A stretch of DNA of 64,000 bases. It comes from Halobacillus_B rhizosphaerae (GTDB lineage: Bacteria > Bacillota > Bacilli > Bacillales > Halobacillaceae). Below the pieces are notes generated by a model. That model made no database searches and was not told where the DNA came from. It worked only from the letters and a program-made list of their open reading frames with translations. Positions within the stretch are counted from its first letter, which is position 1. Each line of letters begins with the position of its first letter. Made by a program: the position numbers and the translations under genes. Location: assembly GCF_046719735.1 (NCBI RefSeq), contig NZ_JAUTWQ010000013.1, forward strand, positions 1 to 64,000, read 5' to 3'. Positions 52,285 to 61,052 of the stretch are shown here, piece after piece.

Positions 52285-53574
52285 TTAGAATAAATTTGGA
52301 CTTACATGCTGAGGCAGGTAAAAAGCAAATCCTGGGATGAAAGCCACCAAGAGAAGAACTACAACTACCACTGTTATATAAGGGAGAACACCTTTAAACG
52401 ATCGTTCTATAGGTAAGTCACCTATCTTAGCGGCTAACAGTAGACACAATCCATATGGCGGAGTAACTAATCCAACAGCGAGTGTCATAATGGTAACAAT
52501 TCCAAGTAAGATCGGGCTGATATTGAAGCTGATCGCGACTGGCAAAATGACGGGTATGAACAGGATCATTGCTGGAATAGCATCCATAAACGTACCCACA
52601 AATAAAAAGAATGCAATAATGACAACTAAGAATAACCACTTACTGTCGATATTGTTAGTGAAAAACTGTTGTGCCCATGAGGAAAGCTGATAATAACTCA
52701 TTAACTCTCCGAGTGCATTGGCTGCTGCCAGAGCAAATAATGAAAGGGAACTCAGCATTAATGTATCTTTGAGTATCTTTGGAAAATCTTTCAGCTTCAG
52801 GGTCTTATAATAGAACATTCCTACGATAATTGTATATAAAGAAGCAAAAGCCGCTGCTTCCGTTGCCGTAAAAATCCCAGAAATAATGCCGCCAATAAGG
52901 ATCACCGGTGTAAATAAAGCAGGAATTGTCTCAAAAAATTGCTTGAAGAAGTTCTTTAATGAAGCTTTTTGATAGGTGGGATAACCTCTTTTTTTAGCTA
53001 GTACATACACGATTGCCATCATTCCTAAGCCCACTAGGACTCCTGGAATGATACCCACTAGAAATAAAGCACCTACAGAGACATTGGTCAAGCCTGCATA
53101 AATAATCATAGGAATACTCGGTGGAATAATGACACCGATCGTAGAGGAAGCGGCTGTAATTCCTACTGCATTCTCTTTATCATATCCTTGTTTCTTCATG
53201 TTAGGAATGAGAATTTTCCCTACGCCTGCCGTATCAGCTTGAGAAGCTCCTGACACCCCTGCAAAAAGCATGGAAACGAGTATGTTCGCATGGGCTAATC
53301 CTCCGCGAATATGGCCAACCATAGAAAGGGAAAAATCAATGAGTTTTTGAGATATTTTTCCACTATTCATTAGGTTAGCGGCTAAAATAAACAAAGGAAC
53401 AGCCAGCAGGACAAAAGAATCCAGCCCGTTAAGCATCTTTACAGGAACGGTAACATCAGGAATGTAGGGAATAAACATAATCCCCAGTAAAGCCACGATG
53501 CCGATAACAAATGCAATAGGGACGCCAATGATCATAAACAATATAAACACTCCGACTAATATAGGTCCGATCAT
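52285..53574 (-). CDS. dctM: TRAP transporter large permease DctM
   Basis: A 429-residue protein with 12 predicted helices. DctM landmarks are GVPIAFVIG near residue 18, GVSGASQADTAGVGKILIP near 107 and AASSTIGVIIPPSIPMIIY near 140. With DctQ it forms the sodium-coupled membrane part of the carboxylate transporter. It overlaps dctQ by four bases (ATGA). The adjacent KDG kinase and LacI-type regulator suggest that 2-keto-3-deoxygluconate or a uronate is carried. Confidence 0.9.
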   Translation of the reverse strand: MIGPILVGVFILFMIIGVPIAFVIGIVALLGIMFIPYIPDVTVPVKMLNGLDSFVLLAVPLFILAANLMNSGKISQKLIDFSLSMVGHIRGGLAHANILVSMLFAGVSGASQADTAGVGKILIPNMKKQGYDKENAVGITAASSTIGVIIPPSIPMIIYAGLTNVSVGALFLVGIIPGVLVGLGMMAIVYVLAKKRGYPTYQKASLKNFFKQFFETIPALFTPVILIGGIISGIFTATEAAAFASLYTIIVGMFYYKTLKLKDFPKILKDTLMLSSLSLFALAAANALGELMSYYQLSSWAQQFFTNNIDSKWLFLVVIIAFFLFVGTFMDAIPAMILFIPVILPVAISFNISPILLGIVTIMTLAVGLVTPPYGLCLLLAAKIGDLPIERSFKGVLPYITVVVVVLLLVAFIPGFAFYLPQHVSPNLF

Positions 53575-54050
53575 TCTGCGATCCCCTCTCTTGAGAAATT
53601 TTTCACCGTATTGATAATATGGCCAAGTTTATAAATCATCATGGATCCTCCCATAATCGGAACTGAGATCCAAACGTATCCCATCTTCATCTGGGGAAGG
53701 GACACCCAATTGTAATTCCAAAAACTTTGAACGGCCACCATCCCAAAGTAGAAAAGTGCTGCGCAAAAGAGCAGTAAAATGAAATCGTTAACTAGATAAA
53801 GACTGTTCTTTCGTTTGCCTTTTAATTTCTTTAACAACAAATCAAATTTAAAGTGCTCTCGTTTATTTACCATGATCGATGCTCCCATAAAGACTGACCA
53901 AATAAACGAATAGGTCGCCACTTCTTCAGTCCATATGGCAGAGATTCCCACTAAACGAGTGATAACTTGAATAATAATTGTAGTAAAGAAGATGACCAGA
54001 AATAAAACACCGATAGCTAATTGTACTTTCTCAAGAAGTTTGATCAACAT
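53571..54050 (-). CDS. dctQ: TRAP transporter small permease DctQ
   Basis: A 159-residue protein with four helices. The block VGISAIWTEEVATYSFIWSV near residue 40 is typical of DctQ, followed by KREHFKFDLL. ATG 54050 follows AGGAGG at good distance; an upstream ATG at 54092 lacks an SD. It bridges the binding protein and DctM. Confidence 0.87.
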   Translation of the reverse strand: MLIKLLEKVQLAIGVLFLVIFFTTIIIQVITRLVGISAIWTEEVATYSFIWSVFMGASIMVNKREHFKFDLLLKKLKGKRKNSLYLVNDFILLLFCAALFYFGMVAVQSFWNYNWVSLPQMKMGYVWISVPIMGGSMMIYKLGHIINTVKNFSREGIAE

Positions 54051-54121
54051 CTTTAGCTTGTCCTCCTCAAAGAATATTGGAGGAAAGAACAATGCTATGT
54101 TCTTTCCTCTATTTGATTTAG

Positions 54122-55150
54122 TTATTTCATTTCACGGATTTTTTCAAGCATATCCGTCATACCAATTTTTTTAGCCGTTTTATCCTGAAGAGGTTTAGCA
54201 AGCTCGATAAACGGCTCACGATCGATTTGGTTTACTTTTGCTCCTTCATCAATGGCTTTTTGTTTGTATTCTTCTTCTTGAGCATATAGAGCTTCACGTT
54301 CTTTCTTCACTGCTGCCTTAGCTGCTGCTAGAACATTCTTTTTCTGTTCATCAGAATAAGAATCAAATTTCTTACCGTTAATCAATAAGAATCTTGTAGT
54401 GTAGTCATGGGCAGTTTCTGTAATGTACTTCCCGTTCTCTGTTTTATGATGATTTTGCTGGACAAAGTATGGATAAGCATTTTCAGCTCCATCTACAACA
54501 CCCTGCTGCAGTGCCTGATAAAGTTCGCCCCATGCAACGGATGTAGGAATGGCTCCAGTTTTCTCCCAATAATTCGCAACGACTCCAGAGGTTTGAGTGC
54601 GTAATTTCATGCCTTTTAAATCATCTACAGAATGAAGAGGTTTCTTGCCGTAATAATGACGAACCCCTGCTGTCCAATAACCTAATAGTTTAAAGTCATT
54701 GTTAGATTTTTTATTAATGATATCTGCCATCTTGTCTCCCACTTCCCCATCAACAGCTTTTTCCCAATGATCGTAGCTGTCAAATAAATAAGGAAGAGCT
54801 AATAAATCGATTTCCTTTATACCTGTTTTAGACATAAACCCTGGAGATACCAGCACGACATCTGCTGCACCTAGCTTTAATTTCTCTACAAGTTCTGATT
54901 CACTTGTACCTAATGTACCTGCATGGACTTCAACTTCAATATTTCCATCAGATTTTTCTTCTGCTACTTTTTTAAATTCCTTCATTCCGATTTGGTAAGG
55001 ATTTTCTGGCGACGTCTGGTTATGAGCCGCGACTATTTTAATTTTGCCATCTCCAGATGCACCTGCAGACTTGTCACTATTACTGCAGCCAGTTAAGCCG
55101 GCTGCAATCACCATGAATAATAAGCAAAACATAGACAAAGATTTTTTCAT
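54122..55150 (-). CDS. dctP: TRAP transporter substrate-binding lipoprotein DctP
   Basis: A 342-residue lipoprotein. The lipobox LTGC (Cys22) ends the signal peptide. The carboxylate-binding region is MKLRTQTSGVVANYWEKTG near residue 178, with the conserved Arg, followed by VAWGELYQALQQGVVDGAENA. It captures an organic acid, probably a uronate or KDG by context. The SD is GGAGGAA; the promoter with a cre box lies 20-40 bases upstream. Confidence 0.9.
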   Translation of the reverse strand: MKKSLSMFCLLFMVIAAGLTGCSNSDKSAGASGDGKIKIVAAHNQTSPENPYQIGMKEFKKVAEEKSDGNIEVEVHAGTLGTSESELVEKLKLGAADVVLVSPGFMSKTGIKEIDLLALPYLFDSYDHWEKAVDGEVGDKMADIINKKSNNDFKLLGYWTAGVRHYYGKKPLHSVDDLKGMKLRTQTSGVVANYWEKTGAIPTSVAWGELYQALQQGVVDGAENAYPYFVQQNHHKTENGKYITETAHDYTTRFLLINGKKFDSYSDEQKKNVLAAAKAAVKKEREALYAQEEEYKQKAIDEGAKVNQIDREPFIELAKPLQDKTAKKIGMTDMLEKIREMK

Positions 55151-55163
55151 TCTAATTCCTCCA

Positions 55164-55193
55164 AGTATAATTTTTAAATGAATTCGCTTTCAA
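55164..55193 (-). promoter_or_regulatory. dctP promoter with a perfect cre box
   Basis: Leftward promoter TTGAAA (55188-55193), 18 bases, TATACT (55164-55169). The minus strand reads TGAAAGCGAATTCA over 55179-55192, a full match to the cre consensus covering the -35 and spacer, so CcpA would repress the transporter when preferred sugars are present. Confidence 0.75.
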
Positions 55194-55216
55194 AATGAAC
55201 CGTAGTTTCTCTTGCT

Positions 55217-56170
55217 TTATCGCTCCAGGTATTCTTTTTCTCCTGTTTGCACAAGTACATCTTCGAGCTCCGGAAGCCCCTCATTATCTCCTTGAACACT
55301 AACAACCATAGAACCTATTGTATTAGCAAAATTCAGGGTCTTTTCTAACTCCCAGCCTTGTAAAAAGCCGTATACTACCCCAGCATCAAAACCATCTCCT
55401 GCCCCCACTGTATCTACTACTTTATTAGGCTGAATTGCCGGAGCCGTGATAAATTCTCCGTTGTGATAACCAACTGCTCCTAACTCACCTTTTTTTATAG
55501 CAATAGTAGAAATCCCGTATTTTCTGCAGGCATCTACAATGGATTCTGGATCAGAAACACCAAACAACAGCTCAGCTTCTTCCTCTCCTGTCAGCATGAT
55601 ATCTACATAGGGTAACAATTCAATAAGACCCTCTTTTGCTTGTTTTTTACTCCAAAGTTTTAAGCGGATATTTGGATCGAAGGAAATCAGTAAGCCGTGA
55701 TCTTTTGCGATAGTTACGGCTCTCTTTAGTAAAGGAATATTCTTTTTGGGGTCAATGGCTGCGAAAACTCCACTAATATGAAGAAGTTTTGCATTGCGTA
55801 TCGCATTTTCATCCAAGGTTTGTTCGGTTAACGCTTTGGTTGGAGATGGAGTTCGGTAGTAATAAGTGCTGCCACTACCATCTGCTCGGATTTCTTTAAA
55901 GTTAAGCGAGGTGGGGAAACCATCCATCAAACGGACAGAGGATGTGTCGATCCCTTCTCCTCTTGCAAAATTCCTAATGTACTTTCCAAATTCATCATTT
56001 CCAAGACAGCTGAGCCACTTTACATCCATTCCCAACCTTGCACATCCGATTGCAAAATTGAATTCTGCTCCTCCAGCTTTTCTACTAAACGAGGGGGAGT
56101 TTCTCATTGGCCCCGTTAGAACTGGATCGAAAGTAATCATCGCGTCGCCTATTGTTATGACTTCACTCAT
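55217..56170 (-). CDS. kdgK: 2-keto-3-deoxygluconate kinase (PfkB family)
   Basis: A 317-residue ribokinase-type sugar kinase. N-terminal ITIGDAMITFDP, GGAEFNFAIGCARLG near residue 32, and the C-terminal catalytic motif DTVGAGDGFDAGVVYGF near residue 250 are characteristic of KdgK. It phosphorylates KDG to KDPG in uronate and pectin catabolism. KDPG aldolase is not in view. Between the LacI-type regulator (20-base gap) and the TRAP genes, all on one strand. Confidence 0.85.
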   Translation of the reverse strand: MSEVITIGDAMITFDPVLTGPMRNSPSFSRKAGGAEFNFAIGCARLGMDVKWLSCLGNDEFGKYIRNFARGEGIDTSSVRLMDGFPTSLNFKEIRADGSGSTYYYRTPSPTKALTEQTLDENAIRNAKLLHISGVFAAIDPKKNIPLLKRAVTIAKDHGLLISFDPNIRLKLWSKKQAKEGLIELLPYVDIMLTGEEEAELLFGVSDPESIVDACRKYGISTIAIKKGELGAVGYHNGEFITAPAIQPNKVVDTVGAGDGFDAGVVYGFLQGWELEKTLNFANTIGSMVVSVQGDNEGLPELEDVLVQTGEKEYLER

Positions 56171-56190
56171 CTTGTTCCTCCTCTGCGGCT

Positions 56191-57198
56191 TTAACCAGAA
56201 TTTCGAACCATTAATTTGGGTTCAAATCGAATACTAGCATCTTTATTTGTGCTGCTTTCCATCTTGTTAAATAAGATTTCTGCGGCAGATTGACCCATTT
56301 GGAATGTCGGCTGGGCCACTGTGGTAATCGAGGGAGTATAGAAGCTGGCAAATGACACATCGTCAATTCCTATAACAGCCAAATCCTCAGGAATTCTTAA
56401 ATGATGTTGTTTAATATATTTAAGAACCTCAATCAATACCAGGTCATTCCCGGCTAAAACGGCTTTAGGCGGTTGATCCAGGTTAAGCATCTCCTCAAGT
56501 GTTTCAAGAATTTCAGCGGACCGGACACTCCCAATGTATTCTTTGCGAACGGGTATTCCGTTTCTTTTAAGACTCTGCTTATAACCTTCCAGCCTTTCCA
56601 CACGGGCAGTTACGTTATGAATAATAGAAGTAGTGATCATTGCAATTTTTGTATGCCCTTTTTCAATAAAGTGGTCTACAGCTATGGAAGCCGCTTTTTT
56701 ATTTTCAAGTAAGACTGAAGTTATCGGAATTTGGGATACTTCCCTATCTATAAAAACAACCGGGTAATTTTCCTCCTGCATTTGCTTATAAAGCGTTCGA
56801 TTATTTCCAGTTGGAAAAATAATTAACCCATCAACTTGTTTTGCCCTCAGCATTTCAATGTACTTCTTTTCCTTTTCAGGATGATCATCAGCATTGCATA
56901 TGATCGTGTGAAAGTCCTTTTGATTACAAACATCCTCAATAGCACGGCTTACCTCAGTTGAAAATGTATGTAGAATATTCGCGACGATCACCCCTATGGT
57001 TCTTGTTGATTTTTGTTTCAAGCTTCTTGCTACAATATTGGGCTGATACCCAAGATCCTTAATCGCCTCCTCTATTCTTTTTTTAGTGAGAGTTGCCATG
57101 TATTCGTACCTTTTGTTCAAAAACTGAGATACGGTACTTTTGGAAACCTCTGCACGCTCAGCTACTTCTTTAATTGTAATTCTCCTTACTTTTCCCAT
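56191..57198 (-). CDS. kdgR: LacI-family regulator, KdgR-like
   Basis: A 335-residue repressor. Residues 6-30 hold the LacI HTH (TIKEVAERAEVSKSTVSQFL), then a periplasmic-binding-protein-like domain (TIGVIVANI near residue 65, LIIFPTGNN near 125, IGIDDVSFASFYTPSITTV near 275). In B. subtilis KdgR represses kdg genes and is relieved by KDG. ATG 57198 follows GAGG; TTG 57204 is an alternative. First gene of the operon, with operators directly ahead. Confidence 0.85.
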   Translation of the reverse strand: MGKVRRITIKEVAERAEVSKSTVSQFLNKRYEYMATLTKKRIEEAIKDLGYQPNIVARSLKQKSTRTIGVIVANILHTFSTEVSRAIEDVCNQKDFHTIICNADDHPEKEKKYIEMLRAKQVDGLIIFPTGNNRTLYKQMQEENYPVVFIDREVSQIPITSVLLENKKAASIAVDHFIEKGHTKIAMITTSIIHNVTARVERLEGYKQSLKRNGIPVRKEYIGSVRSAEILETLEEMLNLDQPPKAVLAGNDLVLIEVLKYIKQHHLRIPEDLAVIGIDDVSFASFYTPSITTVAQPTFQMGQSAAEILFNKMESSTNKDASIRFEPKLMVRNSG

Positions 57199-57230
57199 GG
57201 CCAAATCCTCAAATCATCTGCAGATTGCCC

Positions 57231-57304
57231 TTTACTAAATCAGTTTAGTAAATCGGTTTAGTAAAGTACAGCTCTAGTATAGAGGTAATGAAAGCGCTTT
57301 ACAA
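57231..57304 (-). promoter_or_regulatory. kdgR promoter, three-part operator and cre-like site
   Basis: Leftward promoter TTGTAA (57299-57304), 17 bases, TATACT (57276-57281). Downstream, TTTACTAAA (57231) and two TTTAGTAAA copies (57244, 57257) repeat every 13 bases; the first two make a palindrome with a 4-base centre. Between -35 and -10 lies TGAAAGCGCTTTACA (57289-57303), a cre-like site with one extra base. Confidence 0.68.
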
Positions 57305-57475
57305 CCCCAGTTATTCAATTTTCTGAGAAATTCTCTCTATTTAACTTAAATAAATGCTTTTATGTAGGCATTTCAACTTTTATAAAAAATTTTTTATTAC
57401 GGACTTTATCAGTCATACATTTCCTGCAAATGTCATTTACTAATAAGGACAAGCAGGAAGAGAGGATGGAGTGGC

Positions 57476-58120
57476 TTGACCTTATTAATCAGCTATATTT
57501 TCCTCGGATTATCTATCGCTGCACCAGTGGGGCCGATTAATATAGAAATTATTAAAAGAGGTCTTTCCTATGGGTTTTGGCCGTCTTTTTGCGTTGGACT
57601 TGGAGGTATGTCTTCCGATCTTTTACTCATGAGCATGATGTTTCTCGGACTTTCTTACTTTCTTACTATTTTGTGGGTTAAGATTCTGCTAATGTTATTT
57701 GGATGTGTCATTTTACTTCAGTCAGGCTGGACTAGTCTCCACGTTTCTGATCACTATCAACATCAGGGGATGGAAAGGTCTTCTGCTGCGCATCCAAAGT
57801 TTGGCTCTTATGCAAAGGGCTTTTTGATTGCGGGAACGAATCCTATGAATCTGCTTTTTTGGATTAGCATTTACGGATCGATTTTAGGGGCGGCATTTGA
57901 AAAAGCAAATCTGCTTCATTCTTTTTTGTTAAGTACACTTGTGTTTGTTGGAATAGCCTTATGGAACTTGAATCTTGCTCTAACCATTCACTTCAGCAAA
58001 ACGTTCTTACAGCCAAGATTTATTAAGTGGATTCACCTGACAGCGAGCCTTGTGCTTATAGGTTTCGGACTGCACTTTGGCTATAAAGGCATTACACTTG
58101 GCCTTAAAGCTCTTCTTTAA
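57476..58120 (+). CDS. LysE-family translocator
   Basis: A 214-residue protein with six helices. The family motif is at the N terminus: APVGPINIEIIKRGLSYG (residues 16-33), then GGMSSDLLLMS. A second landmark is GTNPMNLLFWISIYG near residue 122. LysE/RhtB proteins export amino acids or derivatives. The start is TTG 57476 behind GAGAGGATGGAG. Confidence 0.8.
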   Translation: MTLLISYIFLGLSIAAPVGPINIEIIKRGLSYGFWPSFCVGLGGMSSDLLLMSMMFLGLSYFLTILWVKILLMLFGCVILLQSGWTSLHVSDHYQHQGMERSSAAHPKFGSYAKGFLIAGTNPMNLLFWISIYGSILGAAFEKANLLHSFLLSTLVFVGIALWNLNLALTIHFSKTFLQPRFIKWIHLTASLVLIGFGLHFGYKGITLGLKALL

Positions 58121-58131
58121 CAATCAGCCAT

Positions 58132-58170
58132 AAAAAAAAGAGACGAGCTCTTGTTGAGCCCGACTCTTTT
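58132..58170. terminator. Bidirectional terminator between lysE-like and CAP-domain genes
   Basis: AAAAGAGACGAGCTC pairs with GAGCCCGACTCTTTT with two mismatches around TTGTT. Confidence 0.8.
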
Positions 58171-58189
58171 CATAGATTGTTATTTTTTA

Positions 58190-58984
58190 TTATTGGGGAG
58201 TGATAAACTCTTGAGTCCAATACGTACCATACTGTCCTGAACCTTCAACGTATCCTACGCCAATTTGAGTGAAGCTTTCATTCAAGATATTGGCACGGTG
58301 ACCAGGACTATTCATCCATCCCTGAACGACTGATTCCGGAGTACGCTGTCCAGCTGCAATGTTCTCACCCGCCGTACGGTAATTGAAGTCAAATTGCTTC
58401 ATCATTTCAAATGGAGAACCATACGTTGGAGAGGTATGGGAAAAGTAATTGTTATCGGCCATATCTTTTGATTTCATATGAGCCAGTCCGCTTAAACGAT
58501 TGTTCATTTTCAGCGGATCCAAACCTTGTTTAGCACGCTCGTCATTGACAAGTTGAACCACTTTCTTCTCGTATTGAGAAGGCTGGTACTGATCTAGAGA
58601 ACTATTAGATTGGTCATTTGTATTCGTTTGTTCAGGTGCTTTCTGAGTCGATTGTTGTTGACTCGCCTTTTTAGGTTGTTCTTGCTTAGGCTGATCTTTA
58701 GATTGATCTTGGGTTTGAGCTTTATCTTGTTGGTCTTGCGCTTGATCCTTAGATGGAGCAGGACTTTGTCTTACTTGAAAATACTTATTGATTGTCTTCT
58801 GAAGTGAAGATTGGTCAAATTTAATATGATTATCCTTCAGCCAAGTTTGAAGTTGATTAGTTAATTGCTGACAGTCTTTTGATTGAATTGTGATTGATTT
58901 GGAAGTGTCTTGAGCAAAAGCAGGGGTTGCAGCTGAAACCATAGCCAGTACGGCTACTATGATGAATAGAAACTTTTTAATCAT
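58190..58984 (-). CDS. Secreted CAP-domain protein (YkwD-like)
   Basis: A 264-residue secreted protein. Signal peptide 1-24 (ends AFA). A Gln/Lys/Asp-rich low-complexity linker spans about residues 70-130 with repeated QDQ and DQS units. The CAP domain (135-264) has VQLVNDERAKQGLDPL, HMKSKDMADNNYFSHTSPTYG, and AGENIAAG then WMNSPGHRANILN. Bacillus relatives are spore or cell-envelope proteins of unknown catalytic role. SD AAGGAGC. Confidence 0.86.
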   Translation of the reverse strand: MIKKFLFIIVAVLAMVSAATPAFAQDTSKSITIQSKDCQQLTNQLQTWLKDNHIKFDQSSLQKTINKYFQVRQSPAPSKDQAQDQQDKAQTQDQSKDQPKQEQPKKASQQQSTQKAPEQTNTNDQSNSSLDQYQPSQYEKKVVQLVNDERAKQGLDPLKMNNRLSGLAHMKSKDMADNNYFSHTSPTYGSPFEMMKQFDFNYRTAGENIAAGQRTPESVVQGWMNSPGHRANILNESFTQIGVGYVEGSGQYGTYWTQEFITPQ

Positions 58985-59236
58985 GTCATCGCTCCTTGTT
59001 TATTTTTTTGAAACTCACACGTTGAGTATGTCATGGAAAGGAAGCGCCAACAAGAGACCATTGTTATCCATAAACAGGCCTTTCATTCATTGAATTTCTC
59101 CATTTTTTTCTGTTATCAGGGATAAAAGTCCTGAAATTGATATATCGAGAGGAAAGATCTACTAATATTTCAATTACAATTCGATTAATAGTATATAAGT
59201 ATTAGAATATGTAATTACAGTGAAACATTTGGCTCA
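58985..59236. other. Intergenic region upstream of the CAP-domain gene
   Basis: About 250 bases, AT-rich. It must contain the CAP gene promoter. I see no ORF with an SD, no repeat and no known RNA. Confidence 0.5.
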
Positions 59237-59267
59237 TAAAAAACAAAGAGACCTAAAAAAGGTCTCT
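59237..59267 (-). terminator. Terminator of the yfmL-like gene
   Basis: On the minus strand AGAGACC and GGTCTCT pair around a 7-base loop and TTGTTTTTT follows. Confidence 0.8.
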
Positions 59268-59277
59268 ATCTATAGAG

Positions 59278-60417
59278 CTAATTATCTTTTATCTCACCCT
59301 TGTAAATTTCTTTTCTTTGAAGGGGAATGTTTAAGTCACGAGCGTATTTTTTCAATCGCTTTTCTTCTACGGAATTGACTAAGGATAGAACAGTACCAGC
59401 CTCCTGCGAGCCAATACGTGACGTCCTTCCTGCCCGGTGGATGTAACTGGATATTTCTTTAGGTATATCAAGATTAACAATATAATTGATATCGGGGATA
59501 TCCAAGCCTCTCGCTGCCACATCAGTAGCTAATAGCAAAGACCAGTCCCCATTACGGAATCCTTTTAGTGCTTTTGCTCTCTGTTCTTTCTTCGCATCAC
59601 TATGAAGAACCGCAAGATCTAGATGATGAAATTCTAATTTCTCCTTAAAAACCGTCAGGCTGCCAATATCCTTCATAAAAGCGAGTCCTTTAAAATCCTT
59701 CGTTCTAGCAGCTTTTCTTAGCAATTCAACCTTTTCACGATCTTCACAAGAAATATATCCGTGAGTCACTTCCGGCTTCATTTCTTCTTGCTGAATTCGT
59801 ATCACTTCTGCATCCTTCATAAAGTTCGCAGCCAGTTCTTCTACTTTCTCTGGCAAAGTTGCTGAGAAGATTAACAGTTGTCGTTCTTTCAGACTGCTAT
59901 TGATAATCTGCTGGACCATTTTCATATGCTCAGGAACCAAAAGCTGATCGGCTTCATCAAGAACAATCGTTTGAAATTCATGAGCCTTCAATTTTTTCTT
60001 TTGAATGAGCTCATTTACACGCCCGGGCGTTCCCATTACAATATTCGGCTTTTTCTTAAGCTTATCTATCTGCCGCTTAACATTGGCGCCCCCTATTAAG
60101 CTCGCACTCGTAATTCCACTTCCTTTAGTCCATGCTTGAACCTCCGCGTTAATTTGCATAACCAGCTCATGAGAAGAAGCTAGAACTAACACCTGAGTGC
60201 GCTTCTTTTCAGGATCGATTTTCTGTAAGAGCGGCAGCAAATAAGCGATTGTTTTCCCGCTTCCTGTAGGGGCCTCCGCTATCACATCACGACCATCCAA
60301 AATGAACGGAATCGATTTGTCCTGCACCTTTGTCGGCGATTGATAATCGGCATGGCTCCAGGCTTCTTCTAAGAAGGCTGGCAGCTCACTACGCCAGCTG
60401 GATTGTTTTTCACTCAT
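59278..60417 (-). CDS. yfmL: DEAD-box RNA helicase YfmL
   Basis: A 379-residue DEAD-box helicase. Motifs: Q-motif (YQSPTKVQ), I (APTGSGKT near 45), Ia (SSHELVMQ), Ib (TPGRV), II (DEAD), III (SAT) and VI (HRAGRTSR). Length and sequence follow B. subtilis YfmL, a helicase involved in 70S ribosome assembly and cold growth. ATG 60417 is used; the upstream frame to 60486 reads through a promoter-like segment with no SD. Confidence 0.88.
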   Translation of the reverse strand: MSEKQSSWRSELPAFLEEAWSHADYQSPTKVQDKSIPFILDGRDVIAEAPTGSGKTIAYLLPLLQKIDPEKKRTQVLVLASSHELVMQINAEVQAWTKGSGITSASLIGGANVKRQIDKLKKKPNIVMGTPGRVNELIQKKKLKAHEFQTIVLDEADQLLVPEHMKMVQQIINSSLKERQLLIFSATLPEKVEELAANFMKDAEVIRIQQEEMKPEVTHGYISCEDREKVELLRKAARTKDFKGLAFMKDIGSLTVFKEKLEFHHLDLAVLHSDAKKEQRAKALKGFRNGDWSLLLATDVAARGLDIPDINYIVNLDIPKEISSYIHRAGRTSRIGSQEAGTVLSLVNSVEEKRLKKYARDLNIPLQRKEIYKGEIKDN

Positions 60418-60513
60418 TAAGTCATTTTCCTTTCCCCACAAAAAATAGGTCTCTTTCCATACTGAATAGGACAGAGACCCCTGCACTTTTTTAGTAACCC
60501 TATTATACCACTG

Positions 60514-60954
60514 TCACTGCCCGTTTTCGATATAGTCCTTTAAATGCTCCAAATGATTCTGATCTTCTTTCTTTATGATCTTCTGCAGAAATGGTTTAGC
60601 TAATTTATTTCTGATGCCCTCGGTAATTAATTCCCCGTTAAAATCGATTCGAGTACCTTCCGAAGTCTGCGTGAACGTGTAAAAGTAGTTCAACTCAATC
60701 CCCTGCTGCCGGCTTCTTACAGCATATTTCACATTTTCATCAAATTCTGTGACTTCGATTATAGAGGGAACTTTTCTTCCTCTGATTTCTCGAATTTCCT
60801 TAAATTGATAGCCTTTCCTGACAGGGCCGTCGGTTAATAACTCAACTGCCACCACTGGCTCCATAATTTGAGGACTATTTGAAAAATCAGCCGCTGCTGC
60901 AAACACTTCTTGTATTGGTCTTTTTACAACTACACTCTTTTCTAAAAACCCCAC
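60514..60954 (-). CDS. SRPBCC family protein
   Basis: A 146-residue START/polyketide-cyclase-like fold. It opens with the family pattern VVKRPIQEVFAAAADFSNSPQIMEPV and shows strands such as FKEIREIRGRKVPSIIEVTEF and TRIDFNGELITEG. Lipid or hydrophobic ligand binding is likely. SD AAGGGAGGG. Not in an operon with its neighbours. Confidence 0.8.
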   Translation of the reverse strand: MGFLEKSVVVKRPIQEVFAAAADFSNSPQIMEPVVAVELLTDGPVRKGYQFKEIREIRGRKVPSIIEVTEFDENVKYAVRSRQQGIELNYFYTFTQTSEGTRIDFNGELITEGIRNKLAKPFLQKIIKKEDQNHLEHLKDYIENGQ

Positions 60955-61052
60955 ACCATTCCCTCCCTTTTGTCATTTTAACTAGATAGTGCGGACTGCT
61001 GATTTGTGTGCTTTATGTAATGGTTGGAAGAGTGTTTTTATAAAGCTGATAA

